Source: Mermis nigrescens (taxonomy: Eukaryota > Nematoda > Enoplea > Mermithida > Mermithidae). From it: a DNA stretch of 64,000 nucleotides. The DNA lies in contig JAVLUZ010000273.1 of assembly GCA_036768485.1 (NCBI GenBank), positions 872,963 through 936,962 of the forward strand, given 5' to 3'. How positions within the stretch are numbered: position 1 is the stretch's first letter; each line of letters begins with the position of its first letter. Positions 1 through 11,200 of this stretch are shown here, one piece after another. The position numbers and the translations under genes are program-made. The notes below the pieces were generated by a model. It saw only the letters and a list, made by a program, of their open reading frames with translations, did no database searches and was not told where the DNA came from.

Positions 1-583
1 TCTTTATATTGACAGAAATTGCATTTCAAAAGGAAATACGTCAAATATATCGGCGCATCGCGCCGTTTTAAGACGATCGTTAGTGATTTTTGTCCTTAGA
101 GACCCATAAATTAGCTAAAATACACTACCAAAAGTCGAACATTTCTGTTTTTACCACACTAAAATCGGTACTGTACCATATTATAGTACCCAAAATGAGT
201 GTAAAAAATGTACAAAAATTTTCGGGAAGACAAAAATTGTAAAAAGGTGTAAAATTACCGAAAATTTTCAGCGCTTCGCGCCGAAATGAGTAATTGTTTG
301 TCCTTCATATCTTTAAAATGGCAGAATTTGCATTTAGAATGAAAAAAGGTCAAATTTTTCGGCGCTCCGCGCCATTTTGAGACAATTTTTAGTAATTTTT
401 GGAGTCAGAAACCCATAAATTAGCTAAAATACACTATCAAAGATCGAAAGCCCTGTTTTACCACACTAAAATCGCTACTGTACCATAATATAGTACACAA
501 AAATTTGCGTGTACAAATGTACACAAAGGCTTTTTGGGACCATCCTTGTACATGTACAAAGGGACATTGTTAAAAAAACACTG
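1..583. mobile_element. hAT-like MITE, 3' part (cut by window start)
   Basis: This is closely similar to the complete element at 20156-20916 and ends with the same AACACTG terminus. It contains the same two internal sub-units, each with a hairpin of the type GGCGC-loop-GCGCC (near 51, 271 and 360) and the GTACAAAG / CTTTGTAC inverted motif. The left end lies outside the window, so the TSD cannot be checked. Confidence 0.7.
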
Positions 584-959
584 GTACACAATAGACACAC
601 TATATTCAACAAGTACAAAGATGGCGTTGGAATTTCGAGTAAACAAAGACATGCCTTCAAATGTGAGACATGTAGGAATAAAAGTGTGGCTTTTCCCTTA
701 AGTGTCTCATCATTTTCGCGATCGCTAGTGATTCATTCATAGTCGAACTTTTCTAAAATGGAATCAGATGCGGAGCGGATATAATGCTTAGATGAGTCAG
801 CTTTTGCTATTAGTACATGATTGCTTGCTGTTTATGTAGTCTAAGTTACTGTTGGAGCATATTTTAACAAAACTTACGGTGACTAGAAGATAAATTGAGC
901 TAAATGGCGTCGTCTTGGGTTATTTATATTGCACATTGTCTAAACTTTAATGCGAATAA

Positions 960-1090
960 AAAACTGCCTCGAAAAAAGCTTCGGCCTTCGGCCTTTTTTT
1001 CCTTCTTGCTTCGGCCGAAGGCCGAAGCAAGAAAACACCCCAGCTTCGGCCGAAGCTTCGGCCGAAGCCGAAGCTTCGGTCGTTCCCTGG
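960..1090. repeat. GCTTCGGCC / GGCCGAAGC palindromic repeat cluster
   Basis: Short GC-rich units CTTCGGCC and GGCCGAAG are repeated in both orientations in an otherwise AT-rich region and can fold into strong hairpins. A similar arrangement (CCTCGG arrays) forms the ends of the hAT element at 15008-18438, so this may be a solo transposon end. No coding potential is credible. Confidence 0.6.
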
Positions 1091-1340
1091 GTACACGTCA
1101 GAAACACTATTTTTTGACCTTTCTGACAATGCTCATTCTTTCTAGAACATAAAGACGTAAAAAAATATCGGAGAAAAAATATAAAATAATGAGAAAACTC
1201 AACAAGATATGGTCAAGAAATGTGTGTATGGCGCATAGCGCCGAAAATTCCAAATTTTTGAGCCAAAAATGGTCTAAAAACGCGTAAAAAAGTACACTTT
1301 TTTCAACTTTTTAACTACCCCAAAAAATCGATAATTCTGG
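1085..1340. repeat. Dispersed repeat, related to 41630-41830
   Basis: Blocks such as TTCTTTCTAGAACATAA, GACGAGAT/CAAGATATGGTCAA and TTTTGAGCCAAAAA occur in the same order near 41650-41790. Nothing shows which mobile family it belongs to. From about 1341 to 2416 I see no further recognisable feature. Confidence 0.45.
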
Positions 1341-2424
1341 GGGTCGTACTCGCAGCCACTTCGAGGGGAATCAGTTGCGACTCTGGGGGGGTCAATTCAA
1401 ACCCCCAACCCCCAAGAATTCAACCGGATAGGAAGCATACATATATTGGGAAAAGCGAATGACAGAGTCAGCATTTTTTCGGAAGACTTAAGTTTCAGGT
1501 TTTATTCGAAAACAGCAAAAATCGTGTAAAAGGGTTCTGAAAATTGAATTATTCGTATTTTTATCAATTTCTTCATAAAATAAAGAAGAGCAGCCGACTT
1601 TGGGTACCGTAAAAGAAATTACATTATTTACGATTTTAAACTTATACACTCTTTTTAATTTTCTTAAATTTTTTCTCTGTTATTTCGTTTTTATTTTTAC
1701 TTTTTTACTATTTTGACTTATAAAGTTTTCATATATATCAAGAACAAAGCATAATAATAAAGGTAAAACTCCAAGCGTGAAATTTTACTCAAAGTTTACA
1801 AAGAAAAACTATAAATAATTAAAATAAAATCAAAACAAATAAGTAATTAATTAAAACTCCTGACACGCGATTTTCCTCTCAATCTATCGATGGATATTTA
1901 AATTTGGTTGGTTAGCGTCACGCGAATATTTCTTTTAATTTCCCGTACTTGTTTGTAAATCGTATAACGCGATCAGCTTCATTTTACGGCTTGAAATTTT
2001 AAAAATTAAAAATTTTGAATTTTGAGAACGAAATATAAAGCAATCGTTATTGAGACGATTAGAATTATCGTCGACGAGAATAAAGACGATTAACGAATAG
2101 CGAAACGCGTGCGTGATACAGGCCAAATTTGAGCTGCCTAAATTTCTTACAAGTTTATTAGTTTATAAATTTTTATAAATTTTGTATTTTCGAATACATT
2201 GCTCCAAAAATTTCAAACATTGCAAAAAATTCAATTTTTTATCTCATTTCTTATAAATCGAGTAGGTACACCTTTCACGTGTATGGCATTTAAATTCAAA
2301 TGTATGTTGTAAGCTTCGGCGACCTCGGGCTGATTTTTCAGGTCATCCTTGTAACTTCTTATCGCCTCCTAATAAAGGCAAACGGACGATCTTTCTAATC
2401 AAGTAGTGTAAATGGGGGTGTAAA

Positions 2425-3211
2425 CAGGCCCGTATCCAGGGGGCGGGGAGGGGGTGCCTGCCTCCCCCCCGAAATGGGAAAAATTTTTTGTTTTTCCCAA
2501 GGGTCCCCCGAAGATAATAATTAAAAATTGGCGAAGTGCGTCTGAAACACCGCCAAAACAGGTTTTTAGCGTACTTTTGAGCAAGCAAACTCAAAATTTT
2601 CCGGCGCTTCGCGCCGGATTTGTTTATGTATAGTTTTGTCTTCTAAACCGCTAAAAATCGTTCAAATTTGAGTTGGACATAGAGAGCATGTCAATTTTTT
2701 CCAGCGCTGTGCGCCAATTTCATTGTACAGCTAGTTTTTGCCTTCTAGCTCACTCAAAAGAGCTCAAATTTGAGGTTCGACATGGGAAACATGAAATTTT
2801 TCCGGCGCTTCGCGCCGTATTTATTGTTTATTTATGTTTTTTGTCTTCTAGCCCGCTCAAAATTGAACTTGACATGCAGAATGTGTCAATTTTTCCGGCC
2901 CTCGGCGCCGAATTATTCATTATCTGCATTGTTTTTCGCTGCAAAGCACAATGATTGAGTGCAAAGGCAAGAGATAAGGAATAATTCGTCGATTAAGTGA
3001 TGAGAAATCAGCTTAAATGATAAATTTGCTGTCTATCAATATGAAATAGAGTGAAAAAATTTTGTTGTTGAAATTTTTCTTCACCATCGTATAGAGCTCG
3101 CCGAGATACGCTCAAAACTGCCTTTATTTTCGCCCATCTCCTAATGGTTTTCTAGATATCTGGCTTCAAAAATTTTCGGCCCCCTGAAATAAAATCCCGG
3201 ATACGGGCCTG
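2425..3211. mobile_element. Nonautonomous hAT element with 98-bp internal tandem repeats
   Basis: The inverted ends begin CAGGCCCGTATCC on both strands and are flanked by the exact 8-bp direct repeat GGTGTAAA (2417-2424 and 3212-3219). An 8-bp TSD with CAGG-type ends is typical of hAT transposons. The interior has no transposase. It holds four roughly 98-bp tandem units, each with a GC-rich hairpin of the type CCGGCGCTTCGCGCC (near 2600, 2703, 2802 and 2898). The flanks 3220-3558 hold nothing I recognise. Confidence 0.85.
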
Positions 3212-3560
3212 GGTGTAAAGTAATCAACTTGTATAATGTGACTCTATTTATGCATATAAACCGCATAGAAATGTATTCTGAAAGCAAAATGATTATAAAT
3301 AACGAATGTTGGCAGCCAGAACATATTTCGTTCGGTATAAATAAGCGGGTGCCCAAAAATTCACTAGGATTTTAAGTTTAGATGTGTAAAGCTATCGAAA
3401 ATCGTTGAAAATTTTTAAAAATTTGACGGTACTGATTTTAGATAAAAAAATTTGACATTGAGCACATTTTTCGCCAGGTATACTTGAGCATGTGCCTAAA
3501 ATCAACTGGCATTTTAAAATTAGAAAAAATTTAATGCATTTGAAAATCAAAAAATTATTA

Positions 3561-3964
3561 CAGTGGTCGCCATGAAAGATGACGCGCTCTCATCCTCAGA
3601 ATTATGATAGAGGATGCGTCGCGAGCGCGCGTTACGTCCATCATGCGCTATCATCTCTTTTTCTATCAAGCGCCATTAACCTCTATCATCCTGTTAATCT
3701 GGCGATGCGGACGGCGCAATTTAGCTATCAATAGCGCCAACAAGGAAGCGCCTATGTGAATGCTGGCGCGCTTCCTTCTTGTTGGCGCTATTAATAGCTA
3801 AATTGCGCCGTCCGCATCGCCAGATTAACGAGATCATAGAGTTTAACGGCGCTTGATAGAAAAAAAGAGATGATAGCGCATGATGGACGTAACGCGGCGC
3901 TCGCGACGCATCCTCTATCATAATTCTGAGGATGATAGCGCGTCATCTTTCATGGCGACCACTG
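3561..3964. mobile_element. Foldback MITE, Tc1/mariner-like (TA target site)
   Basis: Almost the whole element is one inverted repeat. The left arm (about 3561-3750) and the right arm (about 3768-3964) are complementary over roughly 190 bases with a few mismatches and a loop near 3751-3765. Both ends read CAGTGGTCGCCATG and are flanked by TA (3559-3560 and 3965-3966). Open frames inside are mirror-image shadows. A transcript would form a long double-stranded hairpin. Confidence 0.85.
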
Positions 3965-4506
3965 TAACAATTAATCATTTGAACGTAAAACTGATCCTAA
4001 ATAAAAAATTGCCATTGAGCACACATTCGTTAGGTATACGTGAGCACGTGCCTAAAATTTTATATCACTTTGAATTTATAAAAGATTTAAAGCATTTCGA
4101 AATTGTTTAAAATTCTTAAATCCCTTGTAAACAAAAAAATTGGCATTAAAACGTATTTCATTGAGTATAAATTTGTAAACAGGGGCCGAAAATTTATTAG
4201 CGTTTGAAACAGAGAAAATAAGTAAAGCTTTTGGAAACTGACAAAAATTGTTCCAAATTATTGAAAATTAAAAATTAATAATTGCCCACAAAAACGCTTA
4301 TCACTGAGCTCTATTTATCACTCAACAATGTAAAAAGCGGGACCGAACGACCGAAAATAATTCAGCGTGTGGATCCGCGCTAACAGGTCACCTATACCGA
4401 ATTTTTTCCGTCTTATACATAGTTCCAAAAATTTAAACATATTTGACCAGAAGCTTTATATATTATTTTAATCCCCTTAACATAAGTACGGATAATGCAG
4501 CAAAAT

Positions 4507-4678
4507 CAGTGGCGGATCTAGGATTTTTCTAAGGGGGCGGTTCCCCTAAGGGGGGACGGTTCCCCTAAGGGGGGGGGCGGAACCCTGACTTGGGCGGATC
4601 GCTCAAAATTGCTTAATTTTGCGCAGTATTTTGGGCCAATGGGGAGGGGGCGGCCACCCCCTCCTAAATCCGCCCCTG
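4507..4678. mobile_element. Short hAT MITE
   Basis: It is a 172-bp element. The left end is CAGTGGCGGATCTAGGA; the right end, read on the other strand, is CAGGGGCGGATTTAGGA. It is flanked by the exact 8-bp direct repeat AGCAAAAT (4499-4506 and 4679-4686). There is no coding capacity. Related ends occur near 7962 and 15906. Confidence 0.9.
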
Positions 4679-5151
4679 AGCAAAATAACAAAAAACCAAA
4701 CCCATTTCACCAGTAAATCAATCGTAACGTAATTCTGATTAATAAACCTACCGATTACGTCAAACCGATCCATTTTCTTACAAAATATATAATTACATAT
4801 TTGCTTAAACTAAAAAATCTTCGAAAACCAGTATTTCGGTCAAGAAACAATTGTGAAAATCGCCCAAAGAGTCAAACTGATATGCGTGCATGTGCACTTA
4901 TTGTCATGCATACATGCAATAGCTCGAAATTTTTGGAGGGGCGTCCCCGGCTATTTTTACGGGAGAGGGGGTAAATGAGCTCCGATTTTTAGCCTAAAAT
5001 CTAAAAACGGCCAACATGCATTTTTTTGCTAAAAACTGGGAATTTTCTGACTTTGGGAGGGGGTGGGGACGACCGACCTACTCTGACTGGTAGGATCCCC
5101 CATCCGCCTATTACCTGTATTATGTAAATTGATAGTAGCACAATTACCCAC

Positions 5152-5223
5152 CTTTTCCATTTGAGCCAATGCCTTCATAGTCTCCCGATCCTCCTTTTCC
5201 CTCTCTCGACCTTTCTTTCCCAG
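5152..5223 (-). CDS. WBP4: WBP4-like splicing factor, probable exon 2
   Basis: This is a 24-codon open exon between an AG acceptor (5224-5225, minus strand) and a GTGGGTA donor (5145-5151). It encodes a charged helical stretch containing KEDRETMKALAQMEK, resembling the segment after the zinc finger of WBP4/FBP21 (human region around FAAMEAAALKAYQ). Joined to the exon at 6585-6722 it stays in frame (phase 0 to phase 0). The assignment rests on position, strand, phase and composition. Later exons, including the WW domains expected for the family, were not found and may lie before the window. Confidence 0.6.
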
Positions 5224-5418
5224 CTAGAAAGCAAGAAAAAGTATCAAAACATGCGCAGAATATGATTTTGAGATAAAATTCGTTGGTGAAAAAGAAATAA
5301 ATTAATTTAAATCAAATTTTACAAATTAAATAAATTTTAAATTATTTCCAGAAATTCTTAAGAAATTGCTAATAACATAGCGTGAGCATAATGCAGAGCG
5401 AGATAAGCAAAGTTTCAG

Positions 5419-6225
5419 CTATACAACCATACATGATCTGGGGGGTTTGGGGTGGGAGTTTTCAATCCCCGCAGGATCATTTTTCACCCCCGCAAGAAAT
5501 TTTCCACCCCCCCCCAGAATTGGTTATTTTCCAAAAGTTTCCTAAACTTACCTGAAAATTGGTAGAAAAAGTGTCTTTTTAAGGGTTTTTAGCTATCTAT
5601 TTGCTCAAAATCGCCAACTTTTCGGCGCTTCGCGCCATATATTCATGTTTTAAGCGATATATGGGTCAATTTATTCGACTTTCTTTGAAATTTTTTCATG
5701 ATTTTATGCTCTAGAAGGATAGAGTATCGTCAGAAACGCCAAAAAACGATGTTTTTTAACGCGTGCCGGCCATTTTTATGCCCGAAAAAGACACTTTAGA
5801 TTTTCACCGCTCCCAGAATTCCCATGCTGTGCATGTATGTATACAACCATACACGATTTCTAGGGGGTTTTGGAGTTTTCAGCCGCTTCCTATAAAGTTT
5901 TCTGCCGCCCGCAAAATTTTTTTCACCCCCCTAATTGACGATTTTCCAAGAAAATCTTTAAAATTCCGTTGTTAGCTACGTACTTTTTGGCTCCAGAAGT
6001 TTTTTGCGGCCCTTCGTGCCAAATAGTTATTTTAACAGTATTTCGCCAAGTTGAGACAAAATTTCCTGAAATTTCGTTATGCTTGTATGTACTTTTACTG
6101 ACTAGATGAAAGAGCATCGTATGCTTTCGGCGCGTATATACAGTTTTTGAGCTTCAAAGAGGCATATTAGAAAAAATCTTTGAACCCACCCCTCAAAATT
6201 CCCACGCTGTGCATTCAATGTCTAC
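5419..6225. repeat. Two tandem copies of a roughly 420-bp repeat
   Basis: The segment ATACAACCATACA followed by a G-rich then C-rich stretch starts near 5423 and again near 5839. The sequence ends near 6225 with a third partial TACAACCC. The copies share the order of a G-run, CCCCC-rich block, ATTTTCCAA and GGCCCTTCG/GGCGCTTCG hairpin blocks, but are considerably diverged. Noncoding; lies in the presumed first intron of the WBP4-like gene. Confidence 0.5.
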
Positions 6226-6584
6226 AACCCAAAAAAATTTACAAGCAGCTGATTGAATTATTTGAAAATAAGAATTTAATTATTTTTAATTCCATTCAAA
6301 TTCAATTAGGTACTTTTTGATTCACTTGGATAAAAGTAAACACTAAACTGATAAGTAGCCGAACGAGTCACATCAAATTAGAACAAATGATGTAAGAATA
6401 AACGTAGATATTTTGGAATTAAAACAAATACATTGATAAATAGGAAAACCTAGTTGCAAAAAATGCATTTTTCGTTGAATAATTATTTTCTAAAATACAA
6501 AAAATACGAAATAAACAAGGAATAATAAAAAATAAAGAATAAGTTTAAAAAATAATTAAGAAATGTAAATTGTTTATCAATCAC

Positions 6585-6722
6585 TTCTCGTATTTTATTT
6601 CGGACGTTTTCTTGATGTCGAGCGCCTCGTTCGTGATGTTCAATGCTAACTCTGTTATCGTAAAACCAACATTTGCACATATTGCAGAATTTTTTAGGAA
6701 CTGAACGCCAAACGTCAGTCAT
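6585..6722 (-). CDS. WBP4: WBP4-like splicing factor, exon 1 (U1-type zinc finger)
   Basis: The exon encodes 46 residues starting MTDVWRSVPKKFCNMCKCW. This matches the N-terminal matrin/U1-type zinc finger of WW-domain-binding protein 4 (FBP21), which family knowledge places in spliceosomal complexes bound to U1 and U2 snRNP proteins. Zinc ligands are visible as CNMC, then HHERGARH (H30 and H36 region). I chose this Met rather than the upstream in-frame one at 6755 because WBP4 proteins begin directly with an M-x-D/Y-W-K-S-x-P-K-K-F-C pattern. The proposed donor is GTGATT at 6579-6584, which is weak. The exon could run a few codons further before an in-frame stop. Identity is clear from the motif; the full gene is not visible. 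Confidence 0.8.
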
Positions 6723-7264
6723 AATGCTATTCTTGCATAAATTTTTACTGATCAACGAAAACTTTAATGAGCGCCTATAAAATCTTCAATATAATAAAAC
6801 AACGTATGAGCCAAAAAGTATGACAAAAATTTCATTGCAAACTGTATAATGCAGATTAAGAAAAGGACAGCTGAAATTTTAATGCTGCTATCGCTTAGGC
6901 AGCTTCCAGAATTAAAATAATGTACATACGTACATAGGTACTGTACTTATCTACGCGAGAAAATTATGGGGGCTGAAATCGCCAAAAAAATTGACAAAAA
7001 TCGCCAAAAATGTTACTAGAAATAGAATTCTGAGGGGTTCACAGTAATCTGTGGGGTTTTCCAAGTTCTGCAGGATCGTGTAACCCCCGACCCCCACCCC
7101 CATATGTGGTGAACACCATCAAGCTTACCATTCATGTGTGGTTATCAGGTATGGCACCCTATAGGTATATATGTGATTTAGGGGATACGAGCAGGCCCGA
7201 ATCCAGGATTCCGCCAATGAGGGGGCGCACCCAACATGAATTGATATATACCTAAATACCTGAA

Positions 7265-7580
7265 TCTCGCTTAAATTTGAAAATGTATTGTTTTGCAAAT
7301 AGACTCCCTCCTCTCTGGAATAATTCGCCAGAAGAAGTTGTAAATGCCCCGAACTTTCCCTCCTTCAGCAGTCGTTTAGAGAAAATTAGTTTTACCTTAG
7401 ACTATAAGTAAGTGCAAACCACCTTTATAGTCCTTGCGCAGGTTTTTGATATTATATTTCATTGCATTGACGACATTTCAGTGTATTTACTATGATTCTT
7501 TCTTTTTTTTAATTCGACCAAATTTGTATTGTTTTAATTCCGTCTCAGTCGCAATAAGCTATTTCATTTCATTTCATATA
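7265..7580 (+). pseudogene. 5'-truncated LINE: last ~47 codons of ORF2 and 3' tail
   Basis: Codons 7268-7411 encode the C-terminus of a CR1/jockey-like LINE reverse transcriptase, with ANRLPPLWNNSPEEVV and a PSFSSRLEK pattern before a TAA stop. The motif LWN-x-LP-E...F+++L is typical for the end of such ORFs. After about 150 bases of 3' UTR the copy ends in a short ATTTC repeat (about 7561-7580), as LINE tails often do. The 5' part is missing, as in typical dead-on-arrival copies. It differs in sequence from the LINE at 22.9 kb. Confidence 0.75.
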
Positions 7581-7699
7581 TATTTCGGGAAATTCGTCGA
7601 GATAGCTCGCAAAAACCGCGTTTTTCGACATGTTCTAACCATTATGATCATAAAATTTAAACTTTTCGATAATATATTTTTGTTAATCAAAATGCTATA

Positions 7700-7962
7700 A
7701 AAAGTGACGTTTTTTGGTCACGCTCGAGCCAAAATTATGGGAAGAAACCTATTCCATGAACAGAAAATGACTTCCAGGTCGCCAAGAAAGTAAATAAATG
7801 TCATCAGTAAGTATTGTTCAGCGCACGGCGCCGGAAAAATCAGAAAAATTATGGTCATTGACGGCCGAAAACTGGTGCGAAGTACATATTCATTCTTTAT
7901 ATCGCCAAACATTTTCGGCCAATGGAGGCCGGCTACCCCCCGCCCCCTTAAATCCACCCCTG
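7700..7962 (-). mobile_element. hAT-like element end (copy related to 15906-17950)
   Basis: Read on the minus strand, it starts CAGGGGTGGATTTAAGGGGG and continues with blocks GGCCAA, TTTGGCGAxATAAAGAAT, GACCATAATTT, a GGCGCC hairpin and CTTTCTTGGCGACCTGGAAG. The same order occurs on the plus strand at 15906-16101 plus 17535-17545. Here the sequence is uninterrupted, which shows the pre-insertion state of the element at 16102-17534. No second end or TSD was identified. Confidence 0.65.
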
Positions 7963-9491
7963 GGCCAAACTGACCCCAAGCCGTAAATAAATGCTGTACA
8001 AATGCAACTGACACTGAAAGTCATAAGTCGACACCATACAACAACAATGATTGTTATTAGGTGCACTTACTGGATTGATTGATTGGACTAGTATAAATTC
8101 CATCAGTTTTATTGCCTCATAAGAATTAAGTGTACACTTTGTTCATTGTTTCTATAACGAATAAAAGCGTGACTGATGAAAATAACTCAGTTTCTAACCA
8201 TTATTTAAATGTTGAGCTTGCTTATTTCAATCAATCAATGCACAATATTAAAATTTTCAGACTCCGGTGCCAGGGCCAGCCTGGTCCCAGTCCAGGCCGG
8301 GGCCTAGGCCCCGTTGCCGGGGCAGGTCAATATTACACTTAGCCCACATACTAGGCTGACGTCGTTATAGTCACCAGCTCGGACAGAGCTGCCTTGCGGA
8401 TATCGGCATGTATAAAACCGGTGCAGCTAAGTTTGAACATCTAAGAGCGTTTATCAGTGCTGACTCCTAGCTTAGTAGTTTTACCTACTGAACAACGACC
8501 GGTTTCCTTCCAATATTATCTCTCTTCGTTATATGTGTTCAATTCCTATTGTTCTAACATGTGATGCACATCTGCTTTGAATAGAATTAGCATGCCGTAT
8601 TATACCTGAGAGGCGCCCGTTTCTTCAAAGTCACTGGAATTTAAGCTTGGGACTATTAGGACTGGAGGGCGCTTGAGCATGCCAAACCAGACCTCCTAGC
8701 CAGACATGCACGTGGAGTTGAAATTTGGGATCTAGACCTCAGAATGGAAAAATTGGAAATATTTCAGGAAAATGAGTCAAAATGTAGGCAAAAATTGATC
8801 AGAAAGTGTAATAACATAATTTTAGCACTATTTTAGCGCTTATGCCAGTCAGGGTACTTTGGCCCTAAAACAGCTCGATTCTTGACCTCCCCAGACCAGC
8901 TGACCCCCAGATCGCTATGCTGCGCATCTATATTCCTAGCCCTGAACGAAAGAGTCCACACCTAGACAAACGATATCACCAGGTTGAGCCCCCGGTACCT
9001 ACCAGAGTATGAGCCGGCTCAGTACCAATGAGAAGACCTGGCGGTGCCAATGGAAAATTTATCGTAAAATGCATGTAAATAAAAAAATCAAGAGAAAGTC
9101 AGCGAAATACGTGGAAATGATTTAAAAATCAACTAATCAACCAATAGTCATCCATCAATCAACGAGCTAACCAAGCAATTAGCCAATGGAAATCAAAACC
9201 CGACAACAGCAAGTGATTTTCTCTTTCGGGAAAAGCTCTGTAGGAAGCAATCAATTACGGGAGATTCAATTACGAGAATTACGGTATTTACTCTGATATT
9301 GAAAAGAGAGAAAAAGTTGGATAAGGGAAAGTACGAGTAAGTACCATATTTTTGAATTTGTTATCGAAAGTGTGCGAAAAAACCTTCCAAAACCTCAACG
9401 AAAAGAAAAATCCGTCAGATACGTCAAAAGATGCAAATATTCGTCACAAAAAACGTTAATTACCCTCACATCTGGCAACGCTGAGCTTAAT

Positions 9492-9840
9492 CAGGGTTGC
9501 CAAGTCTCTTGTCAAAAAACCCCCAATTTATATCAAATTGCCTAAAAAAACCCCAACCAATTTTTCGGCATAGGAGCAAAAAAACTAAATCACTAAAAAT
9601 GCCTCAAACAGCATCTAAAAAACCCCAAAATGGGTAAAGCCCATAACTTGAAACCGGATTGCCGTTACCAGGGTTGCCAAGTGCTCTTGTAAAAAAAACC
9701 AACTTTAACCTCAAACTGCCTAAACCCCCACTAATGGTTAAGCATAGGCGCAAAAAAACCTCAATCGCTAAAAAATACCTCGAACGGCCTCAAAAACAAT
9801 CAAAATATGGTTAAAAATCCAAACTTGGTAAACCAGTGGT
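9492..9840. mobile_element. Two tandem hAT-like MITE copies (CAGGGTTGCCAAGT ends)
   Basis: CAGGGTTGCCAAGT occurs at about 9492 and again near 9668. Each is followed by similar A/C-rich sequence with CCTAAA, CATAGG-GCAAAAAAAC and CCTC-AA-C blocks. The period is about 176 bp. The second copy ends with an imperfect inverse (AAACTTGGTAAACCAG). No TSD could be defined. From 7990 to 9490 I recognise only a GC-rich patch of GGCC runs near 8270-8330. Confidence 0.5.
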
Positions 9841-10358
9841 AGAGATAAAAATCGGCTGGCATTTTTGACCCACACCCAACCCGCAAGAATCAGGGTAACA
9901 GCCAAATCGCAGCCCGTACCTACATGTCAGGAGTCTGTCCGACCCGACCCACCTGACCCAAAAAAACCCGAGGATTTTGAGCACTTTTCACTGAGTCACT
10001 CGTAATGACAAGACGAAGTTCATAGATAGCCAGAAAATTTAATTTTACGTATTTTCAAGCGTCAAAATGGAAATTTTCCTTCATTACACACTGAAAAAAT
10101 CGGACCAAATTTTCTTAAAGAAATAAAGCGTGGTATGGGCGGGTACTACTGTGCCTGGTGCACACCTACCTTTTGTGTGTGCGGTTACTTAGCTTGCAGC
10201 AAACTCGAATAGTAGCGCATGTTTGCTGATTTTATAGGTTTTTGCATGCGCTGGTTCCATTCCATTTATGACATTTTTAAAGCACAATCTTCAACACATA
10301 AGTGAGTAAATTACCTTAAATGTGACAAAAGCGAGTCGGGGGACTTTGACTGAGCGGG

Positions 10359-10600
10359 GTTACCAATGTCTTAGGCTAAGGCTTAGTACTGTGCATTCAC
10401 ATTGATGCCAGCGCATGGGCTAAGCCTGAGATAAATGGAGCGAAAATTGCGGAGCGAGCGAAGCGAGCGGAGAAATTTTTGCTCCATATATGCCTTAGGC
10501 TTAGCCCATGTATGGCATCAATTGAATCCGCAAGCATTAGCGAAGCGAGCGGAGCAATATGAATGCACATTACTAAGCCTAAGCCTAACGCATTAGTAAC
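10359..10600. mobile_element. Palindromic element with TTAGGC-containing arms
   Basis: The left end GTTACCAATGTCTTAGGC and the right end (reverse strand GTTACTAATGCGTTAGGC) are inverted. Internal arms with GCTTAGCCCATG and GAATGCAC are also inverted. The centre carries GCGAGCGAAGCGAGCG. Two or more tandem TTAGGC-like units lie in each arm. The same centre and TTAGGC units recur at 14470-14645. There is no coding capacity. Confidence 0.6.
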
Positions 10601-10680
10601 AGGAGTCAGAATAATTCTATTTTCCTTGTTAATTCGCTAAAAAACATAACAAATCGCTGCATACAATGTCGAAATGATCT

Positions 10681-10751
10681 GGTGTCGTCGAGTGGTTAAG
10701 ACGTCGGATTTCAAATCCAGAGGTTCACAGTTTGAGTCCAACATAGTGCGA
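10681..10751 (+). tRNA. tRNA-like sequence, probably pseudogene or SINE head
   Basis: An A-box-like TGGTTAAGACG and a weaker B-box-like AGTTTGAGTCC have tRNA-like spacing. The anticodon-loop position reads TTTCAAA, which would give anticodon TCA. The acceptor and T stems do not pair well, so it is unlikely to be a working tRNA. It lies inside the transposon at 10141-10867. Confidence 0.3.
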
Positions 10752-11070
10752 CTTTCTGTTCTTTCATCTTGAGCAGCTTGACGTACTCCCGTAGTAGAAA
10801 AACTTCGATTCACGTCGAATCAATATTAAGACACAAAGGGTAGGTGTGCACCAGGCACAGTAATACCGTATGGGCGCTAAACTCAGATTTTTGCCATTTT
10901 TGACCATTTTGGACTTCAGCCACAGCTTTATAAGAGCAAACAATAGGTACCCTAAGAATGTTGGGCTTTGGTGTAGCTGGTTCACATATATATTATAAGA
11001 CAGCCTCATTCATTCATTACACAGGCACTGGCTATTCGTGCGGCGGCCATGCGAATAGCTCTCGGTCTAT

Positions 11071-11200
11071 TCGCCAGTGTTGCCAGGTCCCAAAATTCAG
11101 ATTCTCCTGCACAGAGGTAAAATTGGGGAAAAATTCTCCTGCAATTCTCCTAAAATATTTTGATTCTCCTGAAAATTCTCCTGGCTCATATTTTGCAGGA
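11071..11200. repeat. ATTCTCCTG tandem cluster, left copy
   Basis: It begins GTGTTGCCAGGT, followed by repeated ATTCTCCTG units. A second, longer cluster at 13733-13934 ends with the inverse (ACCTGGCAACCAC). The two may be the ends of one transposon interrupted by other insertions, or two independent copies. Between 11200 and 12065 I see only AT-rich sequence with weak similarity to 13370-13470 and 28380-28510. Confidence 0.45.

Larger units (their letters stand above)
10141..10867. mobile_element. TIR transposon (8-bp TSD) carrying nested elements
   Basis: The ends are inverted repeats of about 30 bp containing ACTGTGCCTGGTGCACACC, starting with GG. They are flanked by an exact 8-bp direct repeat GTATGGGC (10133-10140 and 10868-10875). 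There is no transposase gene. An 8-bp TSD fits hAT, P or Merlin superfamilies; GG-starting ends would favour Merlin, but that is a guess. It contains the palindromic element at 10359-10600 and the tRNA-like sequence at 10681-10751. Confidence 0.8.

Noticed and set aside
904..1152. 82-codon frame with SFGRS repeats
   Set aside because: It is produced by the palindromic GCTTCGGCC cluster and is mirrored on the other strand.
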